Shown here: positions 12,196-23,539 of the stretch, piece after piece | Layout: every line of letters starts with the position of its first letter | Position numbering within the stretch: position 1 is the stretch's first letter | Source of the DNA: Perca fluviatilis | Lineage: Eukaryota; Chordata; Actinopteri; Perciformes; Percidae | DNA length: 64,000 nucleotides | Assembly: GCF_010015445.1 (NCBI RefSeq) | Contig: NC_053123.1 | Coordinates: forward strand, 9,317,434-9,381,433 | Direction of reading: 5' to 3' | Translations under genes and position numbers: made by a program | Notes under the pieces: generated by a model | What the model saw: only the letters and a program-made list of their open reading frames with translations | Told to the model about the DNA's origin: nothing | Databases searched by the model: none

Positions 12196-13324
12196 GCTTC
12201 AGTATTTTCAATACTATCATATGTATAATTTACAGAGATTGTATCGTTTTGAACACGTATCAAAGTATCAACACTTTTGACAACCTTTTTATTACCTAAC
12301 TGGATATCTGAATTCATTTTAGACAGTAGACTGACCTTGTTATACAGTAGAACAGGGCTCCTGGTATTAACATGCTGCAGCTACTACCCTGCCTTATAGA
12401 AATGAATGTATTCAAATAGTCTCATCTGAGAAAGCTGGAGATGCCACAGAATAAAAAGGTGTACAAGTTGTTACATTCTCAATGGCTGTTATAGTTTGTA
12501 ACCAGAGGAAAACCTGTGAAATATCTTAAAATCAGATTTTGTACATGTGAAATTGAGGCCTAATTCTACATTTTTTTTTCCCATCTCATTACCCCATCCA
12601 ATGTAAGTCTGGACCCTCATTCAAGTTATGTCTGTAGATTTTTCATTATGATGGTGATTTCATTCTTGAACAAGGGAAGCTGACTGTTTTACAATGTCTT
12701 CTTAGCAGTGACAGTTATTTATGCTACTACTCAGTGTAATTGTTCAAAATATTACATGTTGTCCAAAAGTGTTGTAGCATACAGTTATGATGTATTGTCA
12801 GTGTAATGGCATCAGCTGGCTGTAGATATGAAGTAGATTTATATATATTTTTTGAAAATTATGTTGGCAGTATTGTTACTACACACTGAGAAGATTTCTG
12901 CATTGAGGTGTTTTCTAATTACAAAAGAAGTAGGAAACTGACTGGAAAAAAACAGATTGTGACCTCTCAAATGCAATTTTATATAAACTTATTTTTTTCT
13001 GGAATACCTGATCATGATTCAGTAAAGCTTTGCTACAGTAGGAGTCACATGTTTTTCTTCTTTTTTTACTCTTTGACTGTTGAAATGATTTGCATGGAAA
13101 AGAGGTTATCCTTTTCACTACTGTGCTGTGCTGTGGGGGTTGTTAAACCAGCTATGAAACCATAACCTGGATCACAAAAAAAAAAATAAGAATCAGATTT
13201 TGCAATCCTGTTTAAATTCACTTGCTCTGTGAGAAGTAAAGCTCTTGTATCTGTATCCGAAATGTAGCATTAACAACTGACTCAGCAGAAGTTATGTATT
13301 CAGTTTTTTATAATTCTTTTTTGG

Positions 13325-13478
13325 GGCATTTTATTTGGACAGGACAGCTTAGACTTGAAAGGGGAGGGGGAATGACATGCAGCAAAGGGCCGCAGGTCGG
13401 AGTCGAACCCGCGGCCGCTACGTCAAGGAGTAAACCTCTATACGTGGGCGCCTGCTCTACCAGGTGAGCTAACCAGGC
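13325..13478 (-). mobile_element. tRNA-derived SINE
   Basis: Read on the minus strand, the head is tRNA-like with an A box TAGCTCACCTGG (about 13460-13471) and a B box GGTTCGACTCC (13399-13409). A tail with TTTGCTGCATGTCATTCCCC follows. The same tail occurs in the plus-strand copy at 19249-19439. The tRNA part is too altered and too firmly joined to the tail to be a working tRNA gene. Confidence 0.85.
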
Positions 13479-13700
13479 ATCCTAAAATGAATGTTTTTTT
13501 TATTTAATTTTTTTAAGTGATTTTCTGACTTTGACATGTCAAAATGTCTTCATTGGAAAAAGACCACTGGACTGTGTGGAAACACAAAGCTTGTATAGCT
13601 TGTACTATACATTTAGTAATACCTAAGTTAAATGATGAAAGACATGAAATATGTCTGCAGAATGGTGGGTATGAATGGCAGCTCTTTAAGTCCTTTTTAT

Positions 13701-14205
13701 TAGCCTGACAAGCCAGACTCATACTAAGATGTTGGGTCTGGGAACTCACCATTGGCAGGGCTCAATCCGAGGGGCGGGATAAACTGTTGTCTTTCAAATT
13801 CCCTCTGCACGCAATAGGATAGTGCTACAACCAACCAGAGCAACGCTAGTTGATAAACGTATCTGGTCGGCAAAACTCCGAACACATCTTCCTTTTTTAA
13901 GAATGTCTTCGGTGCCGTTCTTTGTTCTTTTCTCAAAGAAAAGCTTAACTCCAAGTCTTCCAGAGTTGCGGCCAAAGACGATTCCAAAGCGCGCTGTTCG
14001 CCAGCAGCAGCAGCCATCTTCTTTGTTTTCAAGTAGCAACTCTGCCGTCATTATGTAAAGCCTGCCCACCAACTCTATACACGATGTGATTGGCCTGACT
14101 AAAGTTTGGTTTTTCCAGCTCGCAAGCCAACGGAGAGTTACTAGACCCCCCCCTGGCTGCAAATTACATTTGCCTCTGCTAGAGTGCGTCTAGATTTCTA
14201 CGCTA
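13701..14205 (-). mobile_element. hAT-like element carrying a helicase-like fragment, copy 1
   Basis: About 500 bp from TAGCCTGACAAGCCAGAC to CTAGATTTCTACGCTA match, in opposite orientation, the element at 58700-59226. Short ends of the TAGCCT type and the 8-9 bp target duplication of the other copy suggest a hAT-like element. It has no transposase. The middle carries a protein-like stretch described separately. Confidence 0.78.
13840..14017 (-). pseudogene. RecQ-helicase-like N-terminal fragment carried by the element
   Basis: On the minus strand, an ATG at 14017-14015 starts a frame reading MAAAAGEQ, then an acidic region, then KKEDVFGVLPTRY followed by YQLA. In RecQ-type superfamily 2 helicases, motif I (Walker A) reads roughly LPTG-x-GKS followed by YQ-x-P. 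Here the GKS residues are missing, through a short deletion relative to the second copy, so ATP binding would be lost. The frame then runs into element sequence. It is a fragment of under 60 residues of any helicase homology, not a functional gene. The assignment rests on the motif and the pair of copies. Confidence 0.55.
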
Positions 14206-14209
14206 CCTT

Positions 14210-17200
14210 TTTATAGTAAACCTTACAAAAGACATGAATGTACCTTAAGTGAAAGTTGCTCCAACAGACACACTGAGCCTTTAACTTTTGGTTAAAGGGA
14301 TTGCTAAGAGTTCATCTATAGGACATTTTCACTCTCACCCAGGTGAGCGGATGAACTGTTTTGTCAGCTGTTGGTCTCTCAGCTGTAAACAAATCTCTTT
14401 AGAAAAAGTCTCAGTGTATCACGTTTCACCCAGCTGGTCAACAGTATATAATGTATGTTAGCCAATTCACCACTGGATGGCAGCACAGTACCATTTTTAC
14501 CATTTGGGTATGAGTCCTTTGACTGGAAATATATGCACTGCAATTTGCAATACTGCTCTTATCTAAGCTGTTAGGCATTAAAAACAATGATCCCATGAAA
14601 AATGGCTTTGAATTTAAACAAGCTGAACAAATACCCTGTTGATGTCAACTAGATATTATCAGACTGCAACACATTGTGAACATCCTGAACACACCATGCC
14701 AAAGTGTTGAATTTTCAACTGTAATGCTGTAATGCTGCGTTCATGCCACCTGGGAATAACGGGGACCGCCCCCGTGATTACGTTGTTTTTCCGACTGCCA
14801 GCGTTCACGTAGTCGGGATGCGTGTTTTTCTTCTTCTGTTATGTGGGCGTTTGGCATAACAACTTGTTGCATGACTGCCACCAACGGTTGGCCGTAGCCG
14901 AGAGCATCAGGTGTGTGAAAACATGGAGGCCACAATAACAAAAGATCTGCTGCTGTTTTCTTATATGAGCATAGAAACAGCACGTCGCCAGGTGTTTGTT
15001 TGTGTTACCTGCAGGACAACCAACGGGAAAGGACACGGATAATGTGTTGTTTTTTTATACATAGGCCTATTTATGAATAATTTAAAACATGTTAGGTCTG
15101 TGTATGTTTCTTGGCAGAGGCGTTTGTCCACAATAAACTTTATGGTCATTGAAATATGTTCAGTGAACCAAAGTCGCCTACATCAAACTGTCCGTTGTCA
15201 ACAACGCGTCACCAACTGGGAAACTCGGTTAGCAAAATCTAACTGATCTCAGTAGTGTGGATCCAGAGTGATATATATTTTTTTAAATTAACATAAGGAA
15301 TTATCATTTTCTTACCTTATATATTTAATAAACCTCAACAAACCTAATCACAGACTTTAACGGGATTTCATTGAATATTTCCCCATGAATATATTGTAGT
15401 TTGCCATGTCTATAAATCACAGGCTAATATCTCCATGTTCAAGACTAGTGTCTCATTTGCTCAGGGAAGTCTCTTAATCAGATTGGATATGAGCGATGTC
15501 TGCAGCAGGTTACAGCGGTTCTTTCTGAGTGTGGATTGGTATTAGAGTGGTGAACAAATAACAAGTAATGCTTACACAAGCTTCTCTTCTTCAGAGTAGT
15601 TTAAGCCTCTTTAGAACTGTCCGTCATCTTTCAGCTGCTCCATTAACAAGAACAAAACACATCATCTGCCTTTGAGGCAAAAGAAATAAGCTATAACAAG
15701 CTCATTATGGACCACAGTTCATTGGCTGTTGCCTTCAGGCCAGATACGGCAGGCAAAAAACGTTTTTTTTCATGCACTGGTCATTTAAAAAAAAAAAAGT
15801 GGGCTGTTTTGCTTCCTTAACATGTCTTCTTTCAGGCGAGTGGGAAGTTTATTTTTTACTTTTTCTATACTTTGTCTGTTTGCGTCTGTAGATTTCTCTT
15901 AAGGGTATAGGATATAAGTTTGTTTATATGTCATTCATTGATAGATTTAGTTAACATTTTATTCCCAAAAACATGCCAATATATATATACATTTTTTTTC
16001 ATCACAAAATACCATTAGGCTGTTAATTTATGTAGATAAATGTAGATAGCAAACTCTCTTTAAAATCCTTTACTTCAACAAAAGGAAACTTGGCTTGATG
16101 TTCAGATTTCTGTTCTGGAAATGAGCAATGCAAATGAGCGGATATTTGATTTGAGAATGCCTCATTTGCATGTTTGCAATTTCAGAAACCTTGTAAAATT
16201 CAAAATCATTGTTGTAATGTATGTAATCAACTAGGGAAGTGTCATGGTGATATCTGTTATACTAGTAGTTAAAATGTTTACCCTATTCACCTGTGAAGTC
16301 TTGCCTGAAACGGAAAGCATCAGAATTGCATCATGTTAGAAAATATTTAATCAGTACCAGAATAAAAGCAAAGACCCTGATGTTATTTGTCAGTTGCCGT
16401 ATTGGTTTACATTTCAAAATGCAGTGATTTGAAGTTGATTGACTGCAACCGGTCCACGCTACAGAGCAATACAGAGTTGGACCATTATTAAACAGCAGAC
16501 AGCTCAATAACTCAGCCAGGACTGCTCCCCTCAGCAGATGGGCTGACTTTCCCCCACCTTCCAAATGAATAATTGATTACGTACATGGACCTTATGCCAG
16601 GTCATGATTGCTTAAGCATGCTCAAAGCTCTGGGTGGATTCATGGAGATTTGGCGCAGGGCCCGTGCACTGATGTCACCATATCCCACTAAAGCAAACTT
16701 TACATGTCCTCTCCTACATTTTTATATTCTTTGAGAATGATATCGGTTCTGTTTTTTTGTACTATCAAATATGTGTATCGCTTGAAGACCAGCTGTCCAA
16801 TGTTAGTTTTCATTTTCAGAGGGATTCATTAAATCAAGGTTTAAAAAACAGCTGACGATATCACAGAAAAACATCAACGTAAATGGTGTCAATTGGGCCA
16901 TTTTAGGGTGGCCATTTAGCAATTTGTAAATACAAATCTTTTTCCCAAAGTTCTCAAATTGTGACTTGTGACTTTGGTTTTTCGAAATGTCATTGCTCCT
17001 AATACTTTTTTAATATTTATTTATGTGTTTCTCATTTCTAATTCCTCAAAATTGTTTACCATTTTTTTTAAACGGCAGCATTTATTATTGTTTTTTATTT
17101 AACTTAGTGTACTTGAACATTAAGAATAATGTGTATTGGATACCCCCTGTCAAACATATTATTTTGGTAACAAAAGCACAGGTTACAGCTTACCTGGATA

Positions 17201-17530
17201 GAAATAAATGACCAAAATCGACAGAAACTAGAAGCAGGTGAATATGATTGTACTGATTATGTATCCAAACATGTTTAGCTTGCCAGAAATATAATGTCAT
17301 GTTGCTGTAGCATAATAACAGTAACAGTAGTGTCATTGTTTAACTGGACCCTCCCATAACCCCTCAAAAAAAAGAAAATGAAAAAAGTTCAAAATTTTTT
17401 TTGGGTTGCTGTATATTTACGTAACGTGTTGTGTTGTGTTGTGTTTGTGTCAGGCGAAGTCCTTCCTCGACACAAAACATTAGCATGCTGACAGTGGTTG
17501 ACTGTGGCTGGACGAAGATAGGGGGACGAA
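14210..17530. other. Intergenic, no gene seen; weak repeat at about 14733-15250
   Basis: No gene-like reading frame with splice sites is visible. The part starting CTGCGTTCATGCCACCTGGG near 14733 and reaching about 15250 looks like a dispersed fish repeat, but only one end is recognisable. The remainder is AT-rich single-copy-looking sequence. Confidence 0.45.
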
Positions 17531-17532
17531 GT

Positions 17533-17875
17533 AGGGCTGGGCAATATATCAATATTATATCGATATCGTGATATGAGACTAGATATCATCTTAAATTTTG
17601 GATATCGTAATATCGTGATATGACACAAGTGTTTTTTCCTGGGTGCATTACAGTAGAGTTATGTCATTTTCTGAACTTACCAGACTGTTCTAGCTGTTCT
17701 AATTTCTTTTGCCTTTAACCACTTAGTTATTATATCCACATTACTGATGATTATTTACCAAAAATCTCATTGTGTAAATTTTGTGAAAGCACCAATAGTC
17801 AACCCTACAATATCGACATTGATATATTTGGTCAAAAATATCATGGTATTTGATTTTTCTGTATATCGCCCAGCC
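17533..17875. mobile_element. MITE with GGCTGGGC ends and ATATCG-rich subterminal repeats
   Basis: The left end AGGGCTGGGCAATATATC is matched in reverse complement by the right end GTATATCGCCCAGCC. The interior contains several ATATCGTGATATG and TATCGATATCG motifs, typical of a very common fish MITE. It has no coding capacity. No clear target duplication is visible. Confidence 0.75.
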
Positions 17876-17953
17876 GGAGCCACTTTATTATGTATCCACT
17901 ACTTTTCTTGGCAAGACCCACCCTGCGTAGCATCTGAGTGGTTAGGCAGATGG

Positions 17954-18592
17954 TAGTCTCGCTTTGCCAGACCTTCCTCCACAGCACTGTGCAGAAGGGT
18001 CTGGCTAGTCCACACAGCATTCTGGGAAAGGAGAAAAACATGCTCTGCTTTATTGGCATTTCCTTAAACCAATCACAAAATTGTCATGGGTGGCGCTAAG
18101 CATGGCGGTACATACGTTAGGCCTGCGATATGTCATCCGAGGGAAAGTCTCATCATCCACGACATTCCACTTCCGAAATTGCTCCGGTGCTGCCGGAAAT
18201 TCCGCTGGATGTCCCTCTTTTCGGCCGGATGTCCTTTACCTTCTGCCTTCTTTGTGATGTAATTCTAAACTCCGGTGGATTTCTGAGGACTATGGTTAAC
18301 TGCTCCTCAGATCTCTGCAGGGTAAATCCAGACAGCTAGCTAGACTATCTGTCCAATCTGACTTTCTGTTGCACGACTAAACTACACATGTTCCACCAAA
18401 ACAAGTTCCTTCCTGAGGCTATTTTGCAGCGACACCGGGGCTCTGTCCAGTGCTTAGCGCTTGATGATTGTGATTGATTTAAAGAAATGCCATTAAACCA
18501 GAGCACATTTTTCTCCCATCCCGGAATGCTGTGTAGACTAGCCAGACCCTCCTGCACAGTGCTGTGGAGGAAGGTCTGGCAAAGCGAGACTA
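17954..18592. mobile_element. Foldback MITE (TAGTCTCGCTTTGCCAG ends)
   Basis: The left arm (about 17954-18115) and the right arm (about 18440-18592) are inverted copies. Each begins TAGTCTCGCTTTGCCAGACC and contains the smaller palindrome-like pair AGACCTTCC...AGGGTCTGG. The centre is a unique-looking 300 bp without a transposase. A diverged relative lies at 26265. Confidence 0.85.
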
Positions 18593-18944
18593 GGGTTAGG
18601 ATAGCCCATTGGTCAGGGGATAAGTCCTGAATGCGACTGTCGCTACTGCTGTAAAGCCAGACAGTTGGGAGCAGCCATCCCAAACCATAACAAACGGATG
18701 AGGTTAAACTGACCTACTGGAAACCACAAACAGTGAAACAGCGAAGCTAATGTTATTAGTCACTTGTCCATTAACGACGAGAGCCCTCGTCAGTTTTCAT
18801 TCCTTTGAAATCACAGAGGTTTCTGCAGCGTTGAAACGCCTCACCGATGTCAACAAGGCTCTTCCTTCTTTCCCTTCTTTTTTATTTCCTTCAGTCCTTT
18901 TCCTCTTTTGCTGTTTCTCTGCCAACTCTTCTTGATAACTCCTG

Positions 18945-19248
18945 GTCCGGAGGTAGCGTGCTTATGTTCCCACAGCCCTATGTTCCCACATTTCTAAGAT
19001 TATTTTCAAAATTAGGCCCTTTGTTCTGACAGTTCCTACATTTCTAAGATTTTTTTCCAAAAATTAGGCCCTGTGTTCCCACATTTCCTTTTTCATAAAT
19101 TTGTATCAGATTTGATCCCCCTTTCTCCCAATTTGGTAGCCAATTACACTCAACCTATTATCCAGTAACAATGGACTACAGATGGAATGTAACCCTAACA
19201 TAGGGCCTAATTTTTTGTGAAAAAAAATTCTTAGAAATGTGGGAACAA
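18945..19248. repeat. Dispersed repeat with internal inverted segments (left part)
   Basis: The motif TGTTCCCACATTTCTAAGAT followed by an A/T run and TTAGGCCCT occurs in direct repeats near 18965, 19030 and 19070. It returns in inverse orientation at about 19203-19245. The repeat is interrupted by the SINE at 19249. Confidence 0.7.
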
Positions 19249-19439
19249 TGGGACGACGTTTAGCTCACCAAGTAAGAGCGTGCGCCCCATGTTGGCTAAG
19301 TCCCACAGCGGCGAGGGTTCAAATCTGACCTGCTGCCCTTTGCTGCGTGTCATCCCCCATCTCTCTCTCTCTCTTCCCCTTTCATGTCTATCCACTGTCA
19401 CTACTACTAATAAAGGGAAAAGTCCCCAAAAAATTATCT
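19249..19439 (+). mobile_element. tRNA-derived SINE with target-site duplication
   Basis: The head carries an A box TAGCTCACCAAG (19261) and a B box GGTTCAAATCT (19317-19327). The tail contains TTTGCTGCGTGTCATCCCCC and an A-rich end. The flanks TTAGAAATGTGGGAACAA (19231-19248) and TTAGAAATGTGGGACCAA (19440-19457) agree at 17 of 18 positions, so this is a clean retroposition event inside another repeat. It is the same family as the copy at 13325. Confidence 0.9.
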
Positions 19440-19980
19440 TTAGAAATGTGGGACCAAAAGTGCTGACCCCGGCCCCGGGACGGCACATTCACATGCAGTT
19501 GTTGCTAGCTAGCTTCTAGCTAATCTCCATGCTGTAGGTGCATTGGCTGTTTGGGGTGAATGAACATGGACTGCACAAATGGTACAGTGGTGAAATTTGC
19601 TTTGCTTACTGTCTGAACACACCTTAAGCAGGAACGTTTTAGGCAATATTGCTAAGGGAAAGTTTCCCATTATATCTCAGATTTGAGATTAGACCAGAGA
19701 CCTGTATCAAGGTTTTTATGTGATGCTAATTAAAACACATTTTCACATTCTGGGTAAAATCCAGATGCTGATGAAACATAGGCTACGCCTGCCCTCACAT
19801 CTGTCTTCATTGCTTTATCTGTTCTGACTGTCCAATCCTGATGAAGTTTCCTGTTTCTGCAGAATAAACTGACCTTGATGAAAAGTTTTCATCCAGCAAC
19901 AGATGAAGAAATGGTGGAGCATCTGGATGGGAAGAGAAAGTGAGACCTAAATGCTGCTTTGTTGTGGTGCACTGCTATCA

Positions 19981-19983
<3 letters not shown>

Positions 19984-20031
<48 letters not shown>

Positions 20032-20140
20032 TGTGTGGTTTGATGGTTCCTCAAGAGAGTTGGACTCAGGTGTATCGAGGTCCTGAAAATTCAACAGGTA
20101 AACTCTGGTAAAAAGAAAAGACTCTCGCTCTCTCTCTCTC

Positions 20141-20234
<94 letters not shown>
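19984..20234. repeat. (TG)n and (CA)n microsatellites
   Basis: A TG array covers 19984-20036, with one TA interruption, and a long CA array covers 20144-20234, preceded by a CT run. About 100 bp of unique sequence separates them. Confidence 0.95.
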
Positions 20235-20236
<2 letters not shown>

Positions 20237-20519
20237 GTGCACACAAATGAGATTCTCTCTGTCAGTCATTACAATAAAGGCTATTGTGCTGTTTGGCGAG
20301 CTGTTGCAGGAGATAGCATTCTCTGACAGGGCATTTTGAAAAGAAGCTTATACGTCTCAACTATCATAATGGCTTTATAGCCTTGGCGTATGTGTGTGCG
20401 TGTGAGAGAGCGCGTGTCTGGTCGGTTTGGGAAGGAATTCATAGTCAAAGCTTTGAGATGATAAAGACGTGAGTGAGTGGTAATTGATCCCTATAGGGCT
20501 GCATTGTGCCAGTAAGTGT

Positions 20520-20523
<4 letters not shown>

Positions 20524-20557
<34 letters not shown>

Positions 20558-20569
20558 CCAGGTAAGGTT

Positions 20570-20652
<83 letters not shown>
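20524..20652. repeat. Facing (TG)n and (CA)n arrays
   Basis: TG units fill 20524-20554 and CA units fill 20572-20652, with only 17 bp between them. On one strand the two arrays are complementary, so they can pair as a hairpin. Confidence 0.96.
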
Positions 20653-20657
<5 letters not shown>

Positions 20658-20932
20658 TGTATATGGTTGTTCCAGACTCTAAAACTAGATTACATGTTTT
20701 ACTGTTCTTTGTGCGTTAGTATTAGGATAATTTAGAAGTTTAGAGTGAGCAGGCTTTGGATTTCTGTGAAAAACTTAAAAATAATTCGGATCTCCCACCT
20801 CTACTGTATGGTTTAAATCTTCAAATAACTCGTTTGGCTACTTGGGAGCAGTGGAAACTAATTGTGAACACAGCATTGACATAGAATGATACCTTGTAAG
20901 TTGATCCAGCAATTACGGAGCAACGTCATCAT

Positions 20933-21656
20933 TGACTACGTTTACAAGCTGTCAATTTTCGGGTTATGGTCGGGTTAAGGTCACTATTCGGGTTTCTGAA
21001 ACATTCGGTATAACCCGTTTACATGCGTGAGCAGAGTGAGTTACTCCTGTATACATGGAATTTGTAATGAATTGGCAATATCCCGACGTAAACGGCGACG
21101 CACGGTTAGCGTCTGGATGTACGGACAAACCCTGCTTCGCGTAACTTTTCGGTCACCTTCTTATAAATCTCACTATCTCGGTACTTTCTACCGTCAACAA
21201 AAGACATTATATTCATGGTTTTCACCACACTAATGAATAAATTGGTTTCCTCCTCGCTCCAAAAGTGTGGTGCTGTGCTGCGTCTCGCCATGTTTACCTC
21301 TACTTCTTGTTTACTTCCGGTATAGGCTACTGCACGCAGGTTTTCTGTATTGACATATATATAACTATATAGTATATCATTATTATTATAACTATGTTTT
21401 CTGGCGCATACAACAAGTTCCTCTACTCAAAAGACCAAGATTCCTTGCGAATAGAACATGCGCAGAACACAAATCAATGTTCCTTTTGATGGGGATATGC
21501 CGATACGCGTTTACATGACCAAAATTTCGGGTTAGAAAAGGGGTAACCCAGGTAGCATATTCGGATTTTTGCCGGTGTTTACATGGCCGTGCGCGACCGG
21601 GTTATTGCTAATATTCCGGTTTTGAACGGGTTATTGGCTGCATGTAAACGTAGTCA
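20933..21656 (-). mobile_element. PIF/Harbinger-like non-autonomous element
   Basis: The ends are the inverted repeat GACTACGTTTACA and TGTAAACGTAGTC, flanked by ATT on both sides (20931-20933 and 21656-21658). Internal CCGGGTTAT-like motifs recur near both ends. A Myb/SANT-like protein remnant lies inside on the minus strand, which is why I favour Harbinger. That superfamily encodes a transposase and a Myb-like partner, and makes 3-bp target duplications, usually TWA rather than ATT. No transposase is left. Confidence 0.8.
21106..21291 (-). pseudogene. Myb/SANT-like DNA-binding domain remnant
   Basis: The 61-residue frame starts MARRSTAPHFWSEEETNLFI and continues with a helix-turn pattern including YKKVTEKLREAGF before a stop. 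The WSEEET opening and the K/R-rich third helix are typical of the Myb/SANT-like (trihelix) proteins of Harbinger elements and of host genes derived from them. The usual continuation with the R-x-R-W-K-x-L motif is missing, because the frame runs into the element's end. It is therefore a truncated copy, though the domain itself has no stop or frameshift. Confidence 0.7.
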
Positions 21657-21850
21657 TTCATTTGGAGTCGCATTTCTGGCCGCCACGCAAATGTTATCTC
21701 TCTTTTAGCTCTGTTTTCGGTCTCTACCAACTCCAGAGGGAAATCAACTCTTTACCTGCTAAATGATCCACTATGTTCCCCAGCTAGTTGCTAACTTTGT
21801 ATGTCCACTGTTTGGTGCAGAGCAGGTAGTGTACAGATAGGTTTATCAGA
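21657..21850. repeat. Dispersed repeat copy 1, right part (host of the Harbinger-like insertion)
   Basis: From CATTTGGAGTCGCATTTCTGG onward, this matches the copy at about 46510-46740. Shared blocks include TCCACTATGTTC and CTGTTTGGTG. The few bases before the Harbinger-like element (GGAGCAACGTCATC) continue the same alignment on the left side. Confidence 0.65.
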
Positions 21851-22269
21851 GCTTTTTCACTGAAAACAGCTGGCGATAATTCTCAGGTAATTGTTTTTCA
21901 CATCGTCATTTAAAATATTATAATTAAAAACAAAGGATTGTAGCCACAATTTTGATTTTAACAACTGATCAGATGACTATTATGTAATGTGATAGGGGTC
22001 ACTTAGAATGGCAAGCCCAGTAATCACCCAACTTTGCAGTTCCTGGTTAGTTTGTTAGTGTTATAGTATGACTTTGGTGTTTTAAAAGGGTTAGAAACTA
22101 ACAAAACTAACAAACAAACTCACCGATCGAGGGGAGACCAGCAACTATTGTGTTCTGCAAGGTAAAATGAATGAAATATGATTTTCTGTTGTCAAAGGAG
22201 GCTTTAAAGAGAGCTTTAATAACAACTGCAGTTCCCTGTCGGAAAAGCACTGTCTGCTAGCAACGCATT

Positions 22270-22989
22270 CTCATGAATGGGCTTGTACGAAAATGTATGC
22301 ACCCTGATACGTATATCTTACAAAAATAGATGACCGCTGGCTGGTCACGTGACACCAGCTACAGAGCTGCGTGGGATGTCCCGCCGAATCAGCTGCTCTT
22401 AGTAATTGAGTTTACCTGAGAATAGGTTATTGGTAGGCGGCTACAGAGCTCTGTGAGAAGTTGGTAGTTGAGTTTACCCGATAAAAGGTGACCTTAAGCC
22501 GGTTTAAGTTTAGCCGGTCCAAGTTTAGGCGACAAAAAGTGAGTGTCATCCGGCCACGACAGTTAAGTTTAGACACCAAAAAGTCTAGTTAAGTTTAGGA
22601 AAAAGATCGTGGTTTGGATTAAAACACTCCCAAGGAACATGCATTTACTGGATGAAAGTCTTTTGTTTGCTTTGCTTTTTTTATGATACACCCATCTACC
22701 CCGACCTCCTCCCTACGTGGTTAGGGTTAGATGAAAAAGCTTGATGCAAAAGATGTCAACAACAGGGCCGAGAGTGGCACTGATGTCATTCTTCCACTTT
22801 AATCTAAAACTCAGCTGCATACCACAGAAAATGTGAACAGCACTTCCCTCTGCCGTGCTCAATTGCTGTATTGAAATATACCCCTCCAAATGTCAGCCTG
22901 GTCTCTTCAAGCTGTCCACAGTTACAAACAAGTGGCAGAGATTCCTGTTATCAGTACACCAGGTTCAATGGCTGGCCAAGGCAGGGCTG

Positions 22990-22990
<1 letters not shown>
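22270..22990. repeat. Repeat-like stretch with an internal direct duplication; no gene seen
   Basis: CTACAGAGCT...GAGTTTACC occurs twice about 80 bp apart (about 22360-22420 and 22440-22480). The motif AAGTTTAGG-AAAAAGATCGTGG near 22590 resembles a widespread fish repeat. I see no coding exon up to the TG array at 22992. Confidence 0.4.
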
Positions 22991-22991
<1 letters not shown>

Positions 22992-23069
<78 letters not shown>

Positions 23070-23384
23070 GGGGATACAGTGGGGATTCTGGGCCTGTGAG
23101 AGTGTTTGAAAGCAGAGAGATTCTGTGCCTGTTAAACAAACAAGAGTCAGAGCAAGAGTCACCGGGAAAGAAATTGAGTTGTAGCTTGGTGTGTGTGTGT
23201 GTGCCTGTAAAGGAGAGAGAGAAAAGACGTGTGTGTGTGGGTGTCTGACAGACAGGCAGCTTGACTGAGCTCATCTGTGGCAGTCGCCCTCCTGTGTGTT
23301 ATCAACAACTCCCAAACAGGCCCTGCCAATCATCCCACATCCCGACGAGATCGCACATCTACCCACCAAGCCAGACCAGACCAG

Positions 23385-23417
<33 letters not shown>

Positions 23418-23539
23418 GACCCACATGAACAAACACTTGGCACCGAGTCTACAGGAATGTCTATGTGCACACACTGGATTACACACACAAACGGTAGGTG
23501 ATGTTGAGACACAAACACGCACGCACGCACACACACACA

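Larger units (their letters stand above)
10390..13240 (+). other. Probable 3' UTR and downstream flank of the left gene
   Basis: After the stop codon at 10387 there is about 2.8 kb of AT-rich, non-coding sequence without an obvious transposon, which would suit a long 3' UTR. An AATAAA at about 12450 and an ATTAAA near 11787 are candidate poly(A) signals. The true end is not determined. Confidence 0.4.

Noticed and set aside
13399..13478. A tRNA gene on the minus strand
   Set aside because: A and B boxes are present, but the sequence continues into a SINE tail shared with 19249-19439, and the cloverleaf is not intact. The same applies to 19249 and 38579.
19862..19938. Exon-like stretch between a CTGCAG and a GTGAGA site (NKLTLMKSFHPATDEEMVEH)
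   Set aside because: The splice sites look acceptable, but no partner exon in a matching phase could be found nearby and I recognise no protein. I leave it as a possible chance match.
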